NCBI RefSeq assembly: GCF_030247185.1
Contig: NC_080571.1
Coordinates: forward strand, 167,236,047-167,300,046
Reading direction: 5' to 3'
DNA from: Malaya genurostris
Lineage: Eukaryota; Arthropoda; Insecta; Diptera; Culicidae
Length of the DNA stretch: 64,000 nucleotides
Shown here: positions 31,241 through 45,100 of the stretch, piece after piece
Numbering within the stretch: position 1 is the first letter of the stretch
Layout of the letters: each line of letters opens with the position of its first letter
The notes under the pieces: generated by a model
What the model saw: only the letters and a program-made list of their open reading frames with translations
Database searches by the model: none
Told to the model about the DNA's origin: nothing
Translations under genes and position numbers: made by a program

Positions 31241-31711
31241 TATTAGGAATAAGAGTAAATTGGCATCTTATGAACCGTTAAGGAACTCTCAAACCTTTTC
31301 GATCCGGTTCGGTATCGGTTCTAATGTTTACAGATTGCAATGACGGTGACACTGATTGATCAGGTGTAAATACACTCTCAAATCGGGAAGGGTTTGAATG
31401 TACCTAAATTTCTCCAACTTTGACACAGATTTCATCTTCTAACTGAAAGTGTGAGATGTGTGTTTCGGAAGAGAACGGTTCACGTTAACCATTTCATACA
31501 ATAATGCATAGTATTTCTTTACGAAATACATGTAGTTCTTGTTCCCTGGATGCGTGCTCAACACTAGAAAACCCTAAGCTTAGTATAGACTTAAATTGCT
31601 CAAAAGCAGTCAAAATGATTGTGAGGGAGAGAGGCAAAAAAAAAGAACTGCGACAGAATAACTAAAAGCTAGTGCAGTGTGCCTTAGTGCATATATCGTT
31701 AAGTAAACAAT
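31241..31711. other. Non-coding flank of the satellite-bearing composite
   Basis: Single-copy looking sequence up to the first terminal inverted repeat. No gene or repeat recognised. Confidence 0.4.
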
Positions 31712-32581
31712 AAAAAACCTGTTTTAATCCACCTAGTGGTGTAATGATGCCTTTCTCATGTATAATATTGTGGTATTGTATTCAAAAATGTTTTCTTCGA
31801 TTTTTGAAAGAAACCAAGAGATTGTTTGTGCATTAACTAGTATAACATACAGAATAAAAAAGTGCTTTGATTGCGTAGGTCATCCATAAGAAAACGAAGT
31901 GGGTTCCCTATTATATGCACTTCCGGCACCGGAACCCGAGAACCGGTATAATAACAGTCGGTTCGTACGGCCACCAACTAACATGACATACAAACTCTAC
32001 TAATACGCACTCTAAATTACGGTTTAAATGTTTAGTGCATCCGAAATATGCAGTAATTTTTGGTAGGACCATAAGAACTTTCAATTGGCCCTAAGATTGG
32101 AAATAACGGTTTAGAGTCCAGTTTATAACGGTTTTTGTTACGGATTTGTTCCGCCAGTTTAAATGACGGTGTACAATATTGAACACACTTTACCCTATAA
32201 CTCCGGAACCGGAAGTCGGATCCGGATGAAATTCAGGAATTCGGTATGGGACAGGAAGACCTTTCATTTGAATCTAACTTTGTGGAAATCGGTCAAACCA
32301 TCGCTGAGAAAAGTGAGTTAGATCCGTTTTGGTATATATGACCACTATTTCCGGTACTTCCGGAACCGGATACCGGGAACCAGGATAGTCGGAATCGGTT
32401 TGATTAGTTGCCTACTGATAATGACTATCGATTTGTGTAGTTTTGAGACCAGTTTAGAATATTTTTGCCTTTCTCATATAGAAAGGTTATGCAATCACTG
32501 TGAAAACCGATTTTTGAACCGAGGCCCGGAGGGCCGAGTGTCATATACCATTCGACTCAGTTCGTCGAGTACGCAAAATGT

Positions 32582-32709
<128 letters not shown>

Positions 32710-32737
32710 ACGTATGTGTGTATGTAACGTTTTTTTG

Positions 32738-33745
32738 CACTAACTTTTCTCGGCGATGGCTAAACCGATTTTCACAAACTTAGATTCAAATGAAAGGTCT
32801 CATGGTCCCATACAAAATTCCTGAATATTATTTGGATCCGACTTCCGGAATTATGGGGTAAAATGTGCAAAAAATTGTGAAAATAAGTGCACTAACTTTT
32901 CTCGGATATGGCTAAACCGATTTTCACAAACTAAGATTCAAATGAAAGGTCTTGTGGTTCCATAAAAAAATCCTGAATATTATTTGGATCCGACTTCCGG
33001 TTTCGGAGTTATGGGGTAAAATGCGCAAAAAAAATGAAAATATGTGTTCTAACTTTTCTCATAGAAGGCGCGACCGATTTTCACAAACTTAGATTCAAAT
33101 GAAAGGTCTTGTGGTCCCATACAAAACTTTTGAATATTATTTGGATCCGACTTCCGGTTCCGGAATTATGGGGTAAAATGTGCAAAAAATAGTGAAAATA
33201 AGTGCACTAACCCCATAAAAAATTCCTGAATATTACATGAATCCGACTTCCGGTTCGGGAGTTATGGGGTAAAATATGCAGAAAAAAGAAAATATGTGTT
33301 CTAACTTTTCTCATAGATGGCGCGACCGATTTCACAAACTTAGATTCAAATGAAAAGTCTTGTGGTCCCGTACAAAATCCCTGAATATTATTTTGATCCG
33401 ACTTCCGGTTCCGGAATTATGGGGTAAAATGTGCCAAAATTTGTGAAAATAAGTGCACTAACTTTTCTCAGAGATGACTGAACCTATTTTTACAAACTTA
33501 GGTTCAAATGAAAGGTCTTGAGCTCCCACAAAAAAAATCAGAATATTATTTAGATCCGACTTCCGGTTCGGGAGTTATGGGGTAAAATGCGCAAAAAAAA
33601 TGTATTCTAACTTTTCTCATAGATGGCGCGACCGATTTTCACAAACTTAGATTCAAATGAAAGGTCCTGTGGTCCCATACGTAATTCCTGAATTTCATGC
33701 GGATCCGACTTCCGGATCCGGAAATATAGGGTAAAGTGGGTTAAA
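32738..33745 (-). repeat. ~155 bp tandem array, about 7 units, inverted relative to the 329 bp satellite
   Basis: Units start at about 32738, 32888, 33046, 33204 (truncated), 33296, 33454 and 33605 with CACTAACTTTTCTC or TTCTAACTTTTCTC. Each contains TTCACAAACTTAGATTCAAA and ATCCGACTTCCGG. The sequence is the reverse complement of roughly the first half of the 329 bp satellite unit. Confidence 0.85.
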
Positions 33746-33975
33746 AATTGTATACCATCACTGAAAATGGGGAAAAACCTGAAAATTTTCTGAATCGACC
33801 TCAAATCTTTTCTTATTGATAGTTTTTATCAGTAGACAGTCAAACAAACCGATTTCGGTTATTCTTTCAAGAATCGCAGTATTATATATGAAAGTATGAT
33901 TGATATGAGAAAGGCATCATTAAACCACTAGGTGGATTGAAATAGGTTTTTACGTATTTTGTTTCGCCGATTTAA

Positions 33976-36900
33976 GTGACAGTGTACAATATTGAACACA
34001 CTTTACCCTATAACTCCGGAACCGGAATTCGGATCCGAATGAAATTCAAGAATTCCGTATGGGACTCGAAGACCTTTCATTTGAATCTAAGTTTGTGGAA
34101 ATCGGTCAAACCATCGCTGAGAAAGGTGAGTATATATGACCACCATTTCCAGTACTTCCGGAACCGGATACCGGTAACCAGGATAGTCGGAATCGATTTG
34201 ATTAGTTGCCTACTGATAATGACTATCGATTTTTGTAGTTTTGAGACCAGTTTAGATTTTTTTACGTTTATTATTTCACCGGTTTAAGTGACGGTGTACA
34301 ATATTGAACACACTTTACCCTATAACTCCGGAACCGGAAGTCGGATCCGGATGAAATTCAGGAATTCCGTATGGGACTCGGAGACCTTTCATTTGAATCT
34401 AAGTTTGTGGAAATCGGTCAAACCATCGCTAAGAAAAGTGAGTGAGATCCGTTTTCTTATATATGACCACTATTTCCGGTACTTCCGGAACCGGATATCT
34501 GGAACCAAGATAGTCGGAATCGGTTTGATTAGTTGCCTACTGATAATGACTATCGATTTGTGTAGTTTTGAGACCAGTTTAGACATTTTTTTACGTTTTT
34601 TGTTTCACCGGTTTAAGTGACGGTGTACAATATTGAACTCACTTTACCCTATAACTCCGGAACCGGAAGTCGGATCCGGATGAAATTCAGGAATTCCGTA
34701 TGGGACTCGGAGACCTTTCATTTGAATCTAAGTTTGTGGAAATCGTTTAAACCAACGCTGAGGAAAGTGAGTGAGATCCATTTTGGTGTATATGACCACT
34801 ATTTCCGGAACCGGATACCGGGAACCAGGATAGCCGAAATCGGTTTGTTTACTTGCCTACTGATAATGACTATCGATTTGTGTAGTTCTAAGACCAGTTT
34901 AGAAATTTTTTTACGTGTTTTGTTTCGCCGGTTTAAGTGACGGTGTACAAAATTGAACACACTTTACCCTATAACTCCGGAACCGGAAGTCGGATCCGGA
35001 TAAAATTCAGGAATTTCGTATGGGACTGGAAGACCTTTCATTTGAATCTAAGTTTGTGGAAATCGGTCTAACCATCGCTGAGAAAAGTGAGTGAGATCCA
35101 TTTTGGTGTATATGACCACTATTTCCGGTACTTCCGGAACCGGATACTGGGAACAAGGATAGTAGGAATCGGTTTGATTAGTTGCCTACTGATAATGACT
35201 ATCGATTTGTGTAGTTTTGAGACCAGTTTAGAAATTTTTTTACGTTCTTTGATTCGCCGGTTTAAGTGACGGTGTACAATATTGAACACACTTTACCCTA
35301 TAACTCCGGAACCGGAAGTCGGATCCGGATGAAATTCAGGAATTCCCTATGGGACTCGGAGACCTTCCATTTGAATCTAAGTTTGTGGAAATCGTTTAAA
35401 CCAACGCTGAGGAAAGTGAGTGAGATCCGTTTTGGTGTATATGACCACTATTTCCGGTACTTCCGGAACCGGATACCGGGAACCAGGATAGCCGAAATCG
35501 GTTTGTTTACCTGCCTACTGATAATGACTATCGATTTGTGTAGTTTTAAGACCAGTTTAGAAATTTTTTTACGTGTTTTGTTTCGCCGGTTTAAGTGACG
35601 GTGTACAATATTGAACACACTTTACCCTATAACTCCGGAAACGGAAGTCGGATCCGGATAAAATTCAGGAATTTCGTATGGGACTGGAAGACCTTTCATT
35701 TGAATCTAAGTTTGTGGAAATCGGTCTAACCATCGCTGAGAAAAGTGAGTGAGATCCATTTTGGTGTATATGACCACTATTTCCGGTACTTCCGGAACCG
35801 GATACTGGGAACCAGGATAGTCGCAATCGGTTTGATCAGCTGCCTACTGATAATGACTATCGATTTGTGTAGTTTTGTGACCAGTTTAGATTTTTTTACG
35901 TTTTTTATTTCACCGGTTTAAGTGACGGTGCACAATATTGAACACACTTTACCCTATAACTCCGGAACCGGAAGTCGGATCCGGATGAAATTCAGGAAAT
36001 CCGTATGGGACTCGAAGACCTTTCATTTGAATCTAAGTTTGTGGAAATCGGTCAAATCATCGCTAAGAAAAGTGAGTGAGATCCGTTTTCTTATATATGA
36101 TCACTATTTCCGGTACTTCCGGAACCGGATACCGGGAACCAGGATAGCCGAAATCGGTTTGTTTACCTGCCTACTGATAATGACTATCGTTTTGTGTAGT
36201 TTTAAGACCAGTTTTGAAATTTTTTTACGTGTTTTGTTTCGCCGGTTTAAGTGACGGTGTACAATATTGAACACACTTTACCCTATAACTCCGGAAACGG
36301 AAGTCGGATCCGGATAAAATTCAGGAATTTCGTATGGGACTGGAAGACCTTTCATTTGAATCTAAGTTTGTGGAAATCGGTCTAACCATCGCTGCGAAAA
36401 GTGAGTGAGATCCATTTTGGTGTATATGACCACTATTTCCGGTACTTCCGGAACCGGATACTGGGAACCAGGATAGTCGGAATCGATTTGATCAGTTGCC
36501 TACTGATAATGACTATCGATTTGTGTAGTTCTAAGACCAGTTTAGAAATTTTTTTACGTGTTTTGTTTCACCGGTTTAAGTGACGGTGTACAATATTGAA
36601 CACACTTTACCCTATAACTCCGGAACCGGAAGTCGGATCCGGATGAAATTCAGGAATCACGTATGGGACTCGGCGACCTTTCATTTAAATCTAAGTTTGT
36701 GGAAATCGGTCAAACCATCGCTAAGAAAAGTGAGTGAGATCCGTTTTCTTATATATGATCACTATTTCCGGTACTTCCGGAACCGGATACCGGGAACCAG
36801 GATAGCCGAAATCGGTTTGTTTACCTGCCTACTGATAATGACTATCGATTTGTGTAGTTTTAAGACCAGTTTTGAAATTTTTTTACGTGTTTTGTTTCGC

Positions 36901-38590
36901 CGGTTTAAGTGACGGTGTACAATATTGAACACACTTTACCCTATAACTCCGGAAACGGAAGTCGGATCCGGATAAAATTCAGGAATTTCGTATGGGACTG
37001 GAAGACCTTTCATTTGAATCTAAGTTTGTGGAAATCGGTCTAACCATCGCTGCGAAAAGTGAGTGAGATCCATTTTGGTGTATATGACCACTATTTCCGG
37101 TACTTCCGGAACCGGATACTGGGAGCCAGGATAGTCGGAATCGATTTGATCAGTTGCCTACTGATAATGACTATCGATTTGTGTAGTTCTAAGACCAGTT
37201 TAGAAATTTTTTTACGTGTTTTGTTTCACCGGTTTAAGTGACGGTGTACAATATTGAACACACTTTACCCTATAACTCCGGAACCGGAAGTCGGATCCGG
37301 ATGAAATTCAGGAATTCCGTATGGGACTCGGAGACCTTTCATTTGAATCTAAGTTTGTGGAAATCGTTTAAACCAACGCTGAGGAAAGTGAGTGAAATCC
37401 ATTTTGGTGTATATGACCACTATTTCCGGAACCGGATACCGGGAACCAGGATAGCCGAAATCGGTTTGTTTACTTGCCTACTGATAATGACTATCGATTT
37501 GTGTAGTTCTAAGACCAGTTTAGAAATTTTTTTACGTGTTTTGTTTCGCCGGTTTAAGTGACGGTGTACAATATTGAACACACTTTACCCTATAACTCCG
37601 GAACCGGAAGTCGGATCCGGATGAAATTCAGGAATTCCGTATGGGACTCGGAGACCTTTCATTTGAATCTAAGTTTGTGGAAATCGGTCAAACCATCGCT
37701 AAGAAAAGTGAGTGAGATCCGTTTTCTTATATATGATCACTATTTCCGGTACTTCCGGAACCGGATATCTGGAACCAAGATAGTCGGAATCGGTTTGATT
37801 AGTTGCCTACTGATAATGACTATCGATTTGTGTAGTTCTAAGACCAGTTTAGAATTTTTTTTACGTGTTTTGTTTCACCGGTTTAAGTGACGGTGTACAA
37901 TATTGAACACACTTTACCCTATAACTCCGGAACCGGAAGTCGGATCCGGATGAAATTCAGGAATTCCGTATGGGACTCGGAGACCTTTCATTTGAATCTA
38001 AGTTTGTGGAAATCGTTTAAACCAACGCTGAGGAAAGTGAGTGAAATCCATTTTGGTGTATATGACCACTATTTCCGGAACCGGATACCGGGAACCAGGA
38101 TAGCCGAAATCGGTTTGTTTACTTGCCTACTGATAATGACTATCGATTTGTGTAGTTCTAAGACCAGTTTAGAAATTTTTTTACGTGTTTTGTTTCGCCG
38201 GTTTAAGTGACGGTGTACAATATTGAACACACTTTATCCTATAACTCCGGAACCGGAAGTCGGATCCGGATATAATTCAGGAATTTCCTATGGGACTGGA
38301 AGACCTTTCATTTGAATCTAAGTTTGTGTAAATCGGTCTAACCATCGCTGAGAAAAGTGAGTGAGATCCATTTTGGTGTATATGACCACTATTTCCGGTA
38401 CTTCCGGAACCGGATACTGGGAACCAGGATAGTCGGAATCGGTTTGATCAGTTGCCTACTGATAATGACTATCGATTTGTGTAGTTTTGTGACCAGTTTA
38501 GAATTTTTTTTACGTGTTTTGTTTCGCCGGTTTAAGTGACGGTGTACAATATTGAACACACTTTACCCTACAATTCCGAAACCGGAAGTC
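33976..38590 (+). repeat. ~329 bp satellite array, 14 full units plus a partial one
   Basis: Units begin at GTGACGGTGTACAATATTGA: about 33976, 34288, 34617, 34937, 35266, 35595, 35922, 36251, 36580, 36909, 37238, 37558, 37887, 38208 and 38536 (partial). Spacing is 312-329 bp. Each unit carries TCCGGAACCGGAAGTCGGAT and a second TTCCGGAACCGGATACC. Two variant types alternate (see findings). Each unit contains a ~110 codon open frame whose stop overlaps the next start, but there is no sign of selection and I do not regard it as coding. Confidence 0.95.
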
Positions 38591-39464
38591 CGTCAGGTGT
38601 CAGGTGTAAGTGAGCATTTTAAATTATGTAATGTAAGGATGCGCATTTTAGACTAAATTGCCCAGGAATGTCACAATATGTACACAATGGAAGGATTGTT
38701 TAAAATTATGTGATCTTTGTTTTGCCTTTCTCATATAGAAAGGTTATGCAATCACTTGAAAAACCAACTAGTGAAAAATGTGTCATATACCATTTGACTC
38801 AGTTCATCGAGCTGAGCAATGCCTGTGTGTGTGAGTGTGTATGCGTGTGTGTGTATGTGTAAAAAAATCTCACTAGGTTTTCTCGGAGATGGCTGAACCG
38901 ATTTTGACAAACTTAGATTCAAATGAAAGGTCAGCTGGTCCAATACGGAATTCCTGAATTTCATTCGGATCCGACTTCCGGTTCCGTGGTTATAGGGTAA
39001 AGTGTGTTCAATATTGTACACCGTCACTTAAACCGGCGGAACAAAAACCGTAAAAATGTTATAAACTATACTTTAAACCGTTATTCCCAATCTTAGGGTC
39101 AATTGCAAGGTCCTATGGTCCTATCAAAAATTACTGCATATTTTCGGATGCAATAAACATTTAAATCGTAATTAAGAGTGCTTACTAGTAGAGTTTGTAT
39201 GTCATGTTAGTTGGTGGCCGTATGAACCGACTTTGATTATACCGGTTCTCGGTTTCCGGTGCCGGAAGTGCATATAATAGTGAACCCACTTCGTTTTCTT
39301 AAGGATGACTTACGCAATCAAAGCACTGTTTTATTCTGTATTTTATGCACAAACAATCTCTTGGTTTCTTTTAAAAATCGAAGAGAAAAATTTTGAATAA
39401 AATAGCACAATATTATATGTACATGAGAAAGGCATCATTACACCACTAGGTGGATTAAAACAGG

Positions 39465-40234
39465 TTTTACAATTGCTTTTAATTTTTATGTTATTTCCTG
39501 TCGTGCTGTACTTTCAATAATGACACTGCTATAAATAAACGTACTAACACCGTTTTACTTTTACACAATTTTAACTGTTTTATTTTCACAATTTACTTCG
39601 ACTCCGGCATCTACAAAATAGATCACTATTAGCATATTTTTCCTATATCTAATTTAATCAACTTTACACAAAAATCTAGAGATAACGGCGCGCACTACTG
39701 ATTTCTTCGGTAGTCGGAAATAGAAAGAGCTCTTCCAGCTCAAGCAAAGTTTATCAAGGCTGACACCGACAAAACCCAGAAGCTTCATCGTTACCATTCC
39801 AATTGATGTTTGACTAATCAAGTTTGGTAGCCATTCTTCTAGCTGCAACAGCTATGGATGGTATGTTGCGCGACATATTCAGACCGTAGCAGCGTGACAC
39901 CTAGCAAGTACATCGACAATGCCCTTAATCGTGAGTGACCCAACCGTCTCAGAGTGGATCATGGACTTGGAAGGCTATCACTCACTCTGATAGACGTAAT
40001 GACCATAATCGTAGTCAGGGATTGTAAAAAAGGGGAGAGAGGATCTGACCTAACATCATTAGTAACGTTTTGTGGCAAAGCCCAAAATAAACCAATTGTA
40101 ACCGGTGGTTGCAGGTGTCCCAGGAAAATAATGAATATTAGGTATTTTATGTAATAACTTCTTGTGAGTTACGATATGGTAAAAGAAAAAGGTAAATGTA
40201 CTACTATTTTTATTATCACTTTTCTTGCTTTTGC
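39465..40234. other. Non-coding stretch between the composite element and the I-type LINE
   Basis: Moderately AT-rich. A 64-codon minus-strand frame at 39654-39848 is unrecognised. The part after 40160 leads directly into (ATT)n and may be the 3' end of another LINE copy, but no coding evidence supports this. Confidence 0.4.
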
Positions 40235-40277
<43 letters not shown>

Positions 40278-40289
40278 ATTGTTAGTATG

Positions 40290-40349
<60 letters not shown>
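40235..40349. repeat. (ATT)n microsatellite at the LINE 5' end
   Basis: About 35 ATT repeats with one interruption (AATATTGTTAGTATG). It ends exactly where the LINE 5' UTR begins (CATTCAGTTTCGGCACG). Confidence 0.95.
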
Positions 40350-40351
<2 letters not shown>

Positions 40352-40888
40352 TTCAGTTTCGGCACGCCGTCAATTCCAGTGAGTTAATCCGCGCGCTCGG
40401 AACAAAACCTTCAAAATATCAGTAAATCGCGATCGTAGCGGCATATGAAACCGCATATCGGTGTGTGAGGTGATATTGAAGTGATAGATAGTGAAAGAAT
40501 AATTAAAAACGGCAAAAACACGGCTGAAAACAGTGAATTTGTGCATATTCTACGTGCTTTGTATAGCAGTACAGAGAACAATAGTGCGGCCGGTCGGCCT
40601 TTTTCATTTACCGTTTCGGTGGCGTGGGTCACGGTGCGCTGGATGGAAGATTTTTTCGAATAATTAAAAGTAGTGAAAAGTTTGAAAAATTTCGGGAAAT
40701 CTGAAAAATTAGAAAGTGCTCGTTAGACACCAGGAGATTTCTACTGTGTTGTCGTAGGTGTGTTAGTACAGTGCGGTGAAATTTTCTGCGAACAACTACA
40801 ATAAAAAGTAGAATAATCGTTTTTCAGCCATTGATTTGATCTTTGGGGTAGGTAACGGGTGACCGTTGCCATCTGTGAATAAAAGATC
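40350..40888 (+). other. I-type LINE 5' UTR
   Basis: 539 bp between the (ATT)n tract and the ORF1 ATG, less AT-rich than the flanks. It begins CATTCAGTTTCGG, which contains a TCAGT initiator-like string as in other insect LINE internal promoters. No coding frame is supported. Confidence 0.5.
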
Positions 40889-42163
40889 ATGGCCGATGAC
40901 CTGGGTGGGTCTGTCGGACGTAGATTACCGACGTACATGGACCCTACAAACAAATTTGGTGAGTTAACGTTCCTTCAGTTGACCGGAAAAAATGGTGCTC
41001 CACTTCCAAAAAATCCATTTATCATTGGGAAATCTGTAGAAGCTTGTGCTGGTGGGTCGATTGAAAATGCAAAATCCGATGCACAAGGTACAAAATACAC
41101 TCTGGCAATTCGAGATCCTACTCAAGTTGCTAAACTGTTGAAACTAACCGAGCTCTACGACGAAACTGAGGTGGAAGTAGTTCCTCATCCGAACTTGAAC
41201 GTAAGTCGATGCGTCATCTCTGGCTACGACATTATCCACATGGATGAGAAAGACATTTTGAGCGAAATGTTAAAAGACAGTGTTGTCCGTGTGCAACGTA
41301 TCACCAGGAACGAAGGTGGAAAAAGGGTGAATACACCTGCAGTGATCTTAACGTTTGGCAAAACCACGTACCCGGAATATATTAAGATCGGTTTGCTCTA
41401 TATCCCTACCCGACCATATTTCCCGAATCCCATGCTGTGCTACAATTGTTTTAACTATGGCCACACTCGTGTCAGATGCCCTGGACCACAGCGCTGCTTC
41501 AATTGCTCTGGCGATTATCATGGAGAAGAGGAGTGCAATGAGGCTTCCCAATGCCGAAACTGTAAAGGCGATCATCGACCCGCCAGTCGCCAGTGCCCAG
41601 TATACAAGAAGGAGGTGGAAGTCATCAAAATCAAAGTGCGTGATAATGTATCATTCCCGGAGGCAAGAAAACGAGCTGAGCTTCATGCAAGTGGTAGCTA
41701 TGCTCAAACGGCAGTACGATATAGCGAATTCGAAAGAAGATTGAAAGAACTGGAAACGGCCGTTAAAACAAAGCATGCGAATATAGCACAAATGCGAGAA
41801 GAGATCAAGCAGAAGGATGAAAAAATGAAGGCAATGGCAGTTTTCATCCAACAATTGAAGCAACGAATAATCGACGAACGATTGCATAATGCTAGTTGTG
41901 AAAATATATTTCACAATAGCGAACAAAACACAACGCCTTCCACATCTGCTCCTATGACCCGATCAAGAACCAACTCTCCAGCCATTCAAGAGTCCAAGCG
42001 AGGCCGAGGTCGTCCACCGAAGCATAGCCAACCCGTTATATCGCCCGACCCTAGTCCACCACCAAAGAAAACTGCCGTTACAACACACGACCTCACTAAA
42101 ATGGACTATTCCGGCGAAGAATCAGAGACATCGGACACACTACTCAATCAGTATCTTCGATAG
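40889..42163 (+). CDS. I-type LINE ORF1, zinc-knuckle protein with coiled coil and AT-hook
   Basis: 424 residues, intact. Three CCHC knuckles lie at about 184-197 (CX2CX4HX4C), 203-216 and 222-236; they bind the element RNA. A charged heptad-rich coiled coil follows at about 278-332 (ERRLKELETAV, EEIKQKDEKM), likely for oligomerisation. A near-perfect AT-hook, RGRGRPPK at about 371-378, precedes a Pro-rich stretch (SPDPSPPPKK). AT-hooks bind the minor groove of AT-rich DNA and are not a standard part of LINE ORF1. The start is the first ATG after the UTR. ORF2 follows after a 19 bp gap. Confidence 0.85.
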   Translation: MADDLGGSVGRRLPTYMDPTNKFGELTFLQLTGKNGAPLPKNPFIIGKSVEACAGGSIENAKSDAQGTKYTLAIRDPTQVAKLLKLTELYDETEVEVVPHPNLNVSRCVISGYDIIHMDEKDILSEMLKDSVVRVQRITRNEGGKRVNTPAVILTFGKTTYPEYIKIGLLYIPTRPYFPNPMLCYNCFNYGHTRVRCPGPQRCFNCSGDYHGEEECNEASQCRNCKGDHRPASRQCPVYKKEVEVIKIKVRDNVSFPEARKRAELHASGSYAQTAVRYSEFERRLKELETAVKTKHANIAQMREEIKQKDEKMKAMAVFIQQLKQRIIDERLHNASCENIFHNSEQNTTPSTSAPMTRSRTNSPAIQESKRGRGRPPKHSQPVISPDPSPPPKKTAVTTHDLTKMDYSGEESETSDTLLNQYLR

Positions 42164-42182
42164 CATCACCTCTCAACAACGA

Positions 42183-45100
42183 TTGAATCACTACGACGAC
42201 TCACCCACGAACACTGACAACGAGAATTATCGGTTTGGAAGCGGAGAATGTGTAGTACCCCTTCCGACGCAAGTGCAGCAGGCTGAAGGAGTCATCCGGA
42301 ACGTCTTACCCCAACCCGTTGATGGCGAATTCACCTCTGCAGCCGATCCAACCAGCGAAATATATTGTACATCGAAATTCTGGGATAGACGGCAGGGAGA
42401 AGGGGTAATCCTTCTTTGCCCTGGCCGCCGCCCTACAACTTCTCATCTGATCTCAACTACGCAGAACCATCAGATATCAATCATCCAAACCAACAGCGCA
42501 AAAGCCGATCGAACTTTACAAAGTCTTTCCCCAGTGCCGGCTGCTGCCAGTATAACTGATAGTAATCGTGTAGTAGTTTCGGCAATGGCTGGCACTGTGG
42601 GGCAAGGCGTCCCACAGGTCAGTAATCACGAAATTCGTCTAGAAGCAGATACTGTTTTGCCCATCGATTTTTCAGACGACAGCTCGCCTGGAGAAAGCCC
42701 ATCAAACCCCATCCTGCAGAAAAATGTTACACAAAGCGCATCCCCAGTGCCGGCTGTTATCGGTATTGGCAAAACTGGTGTAATGGTTACGACAGCGGCT
42801 GGCACTGTGGGACAATGCGTTCCACAGGCAAGTTCAACAACAGAACAACTCTCAGCAGAGAATGTTGCGGCTTCCTTTTCTCTTTCAGCCGGTCCGGTTA
42901 CCAGTCGAATATCGAGACGAAAATCGTCTACTTCCTCATCGACTTCTTCCTCGAGATCGTCCACAAATAGTCACTCTGGTAGTTGTTTTGCATTGCAGTG
43001 GAACATTCGTGGGATTAGAGCCAACATTAGTGAGCTGAAACTGCTTATCGCCAACCACGAGCCATGTATCGTCGCACTCCAAGAGACTAAGATAAATCAA
43101 ACTTCGCCACCAGACTTTATCGGCAAAAACTATACGCTACTCCTGGAATCTAACAGCACACACTACTGGCAACACGGGGTTGGCCTTGCAATCCGGAAAG
43201 ACATACCCTTCGAGCGTCTGCGCATTGACACTTCACTCCACTTAGTTGCTGCACGCATCCACGCACCGATTCAAGCAACGGTGGTATCGATTTATTTTCC
43301 GCCAAGCTCAGTCCAATGTCAAACCGCGTTACAAGAGCTCCTCGAGCAACTAGAGGGCCCGCTGATATTCCTTGGTGACTTCAATGCACATCATCTCGCT
43401 TGGGGGTCATCATCATCAAACGTTATTGGCAAATTTATCGCCGAAATAACACTGATGAAGCAGCTTGTGATTCTCAATAACGGTTCCCCCACTCGTATCG
43501 AGCCGGCTACCGGATATACTTCGGCAATCGACGTTACCTTCTGCTCCAAGAGCTTGGCCCCAAAATTCATATGGCGAACACTTTCGGACACGCACAACAG
43601 CGACCACTTTCCAATAATTGTCTCTATACCTGGATGGTCGAGCCAACGCACGGCACGACGGAAGTGGCTATATGACCGGGCTGACTGGGTATTGTATGAA
43701 CAAATTATTGCTGAAACCATCCACCCGGATGTCGCGTGGAGCGTTAACAGCTTTACGGAAAAGCTGATCGCAGCAGCCAATAAATCTGTACCACGTACCA
43801 GTGGCCAGATTGGACCCAAATCAGTACCTTGGTGGAGCTCTGAAGCGAAGGCAGCAATTCGACAGCGACGAAAATGTCTGCGATCCTTGCGGCGAATGCA
43901 GAGATCAAACCCAAAACAACCTACAGCGTTAGCACGATTTCAGGAAGCTAGAGCAGCGGCACGAAAGACAATAAAGGAAGCAAAAAGGAGTTCGTGGGAG
44001 AAATTTGTAGCGACAATCTCTCCTGAGAGCACGACTGCCAAATTATGGCAGACAGTAAACCGTTTGCGTGGCTGTCGACAACAGCATACAACAGTACTCA
44101 AAGGAGTCAACGGTTTCACGGACAACCCTGCAGAAGGACTGGCCAGATTTTACAGTGAAAGATCTGCGACCTCCAGCATCCCTCTAGCTTTCCAGATGAC
44201 GAAGCGAAAGGCAGAACGAGAGTCCATAAATTTTTCGCCGAATACCGATGATACTTACAACACGGACATCACCTTGAACGAACTGCTGTGGGCTCTCGAT
44301 AAGGGTCGAGATACTTCTACAGGTCCTGACAGTATAGGATATCCTCTGCTTCGTCTTTTACCTCTATCTGCGAAAACAGTACTTCTTGAGCTACTCAACA
44401 AAATCTGGAGCAACGGGGAGTTCCCGGCTAGCTGGCGGAACGCTATCGTTGTCCCTATTCCAAAACCCAACTGTAACGATACTGGACCTGCTAGCTTTCG
44501 GCCAATCTCGCTTACCAGCTGCATGTCCAAACTTTTAGAGCGGATCATCAATCGTCGACTGATCACCGAGCTAGAGTCGAATGGACGGCTTGACAGACGC
44601 CAACATGCGTTTCGTTCGGGAAGAGGAACTGACACCTACTTTGCCGAGCTGGAGAAATCGCTTCCTACCGTGAACGAACACTGCCTGATAGCCTCACTTG
44701 ACTTGTCGAAAGCATATGATACCACATGGCGCCAAGGCATACTGCGCACCTTGAAAACATGGCGAATACGTGGCCGAATGCTGAACATCATACAAAGTTT
44801 TCTCTCCGAGCGGACATTTCAGGTGTCTGTAGGAGGACACTTATTTCGCGAACACGTTCTAGAAAACGGAGTACCTCAAGGTTCGGTCCTCTCGGTGATA
44901 CTGTTTCTCGTTGCGATGCAGCCTATCTTCCGAGTACTGCCGTGTAGAGTGTACGCTGACGACATCCTCCTTGCTGTGCGAAGAGCGAAAAGTGATGCCT
45001 TATTCCGTAAACTGCAGGCCGCAGTCAAAGCTGTCAACATATGGGCAAAGAGCGTCGATTTCTGTATATCGGCAGCAAAATCGTGCATTTTCTATTGCAG

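Noticed and set aside
33976..38590. Repeated ~110-codon ORFs whose stops overlap the next start
   Set aside because: They arise from a satellite with a period of about 329 bp and share no known domain; unit length is not a multiple of three, and starts are GTG in most units.
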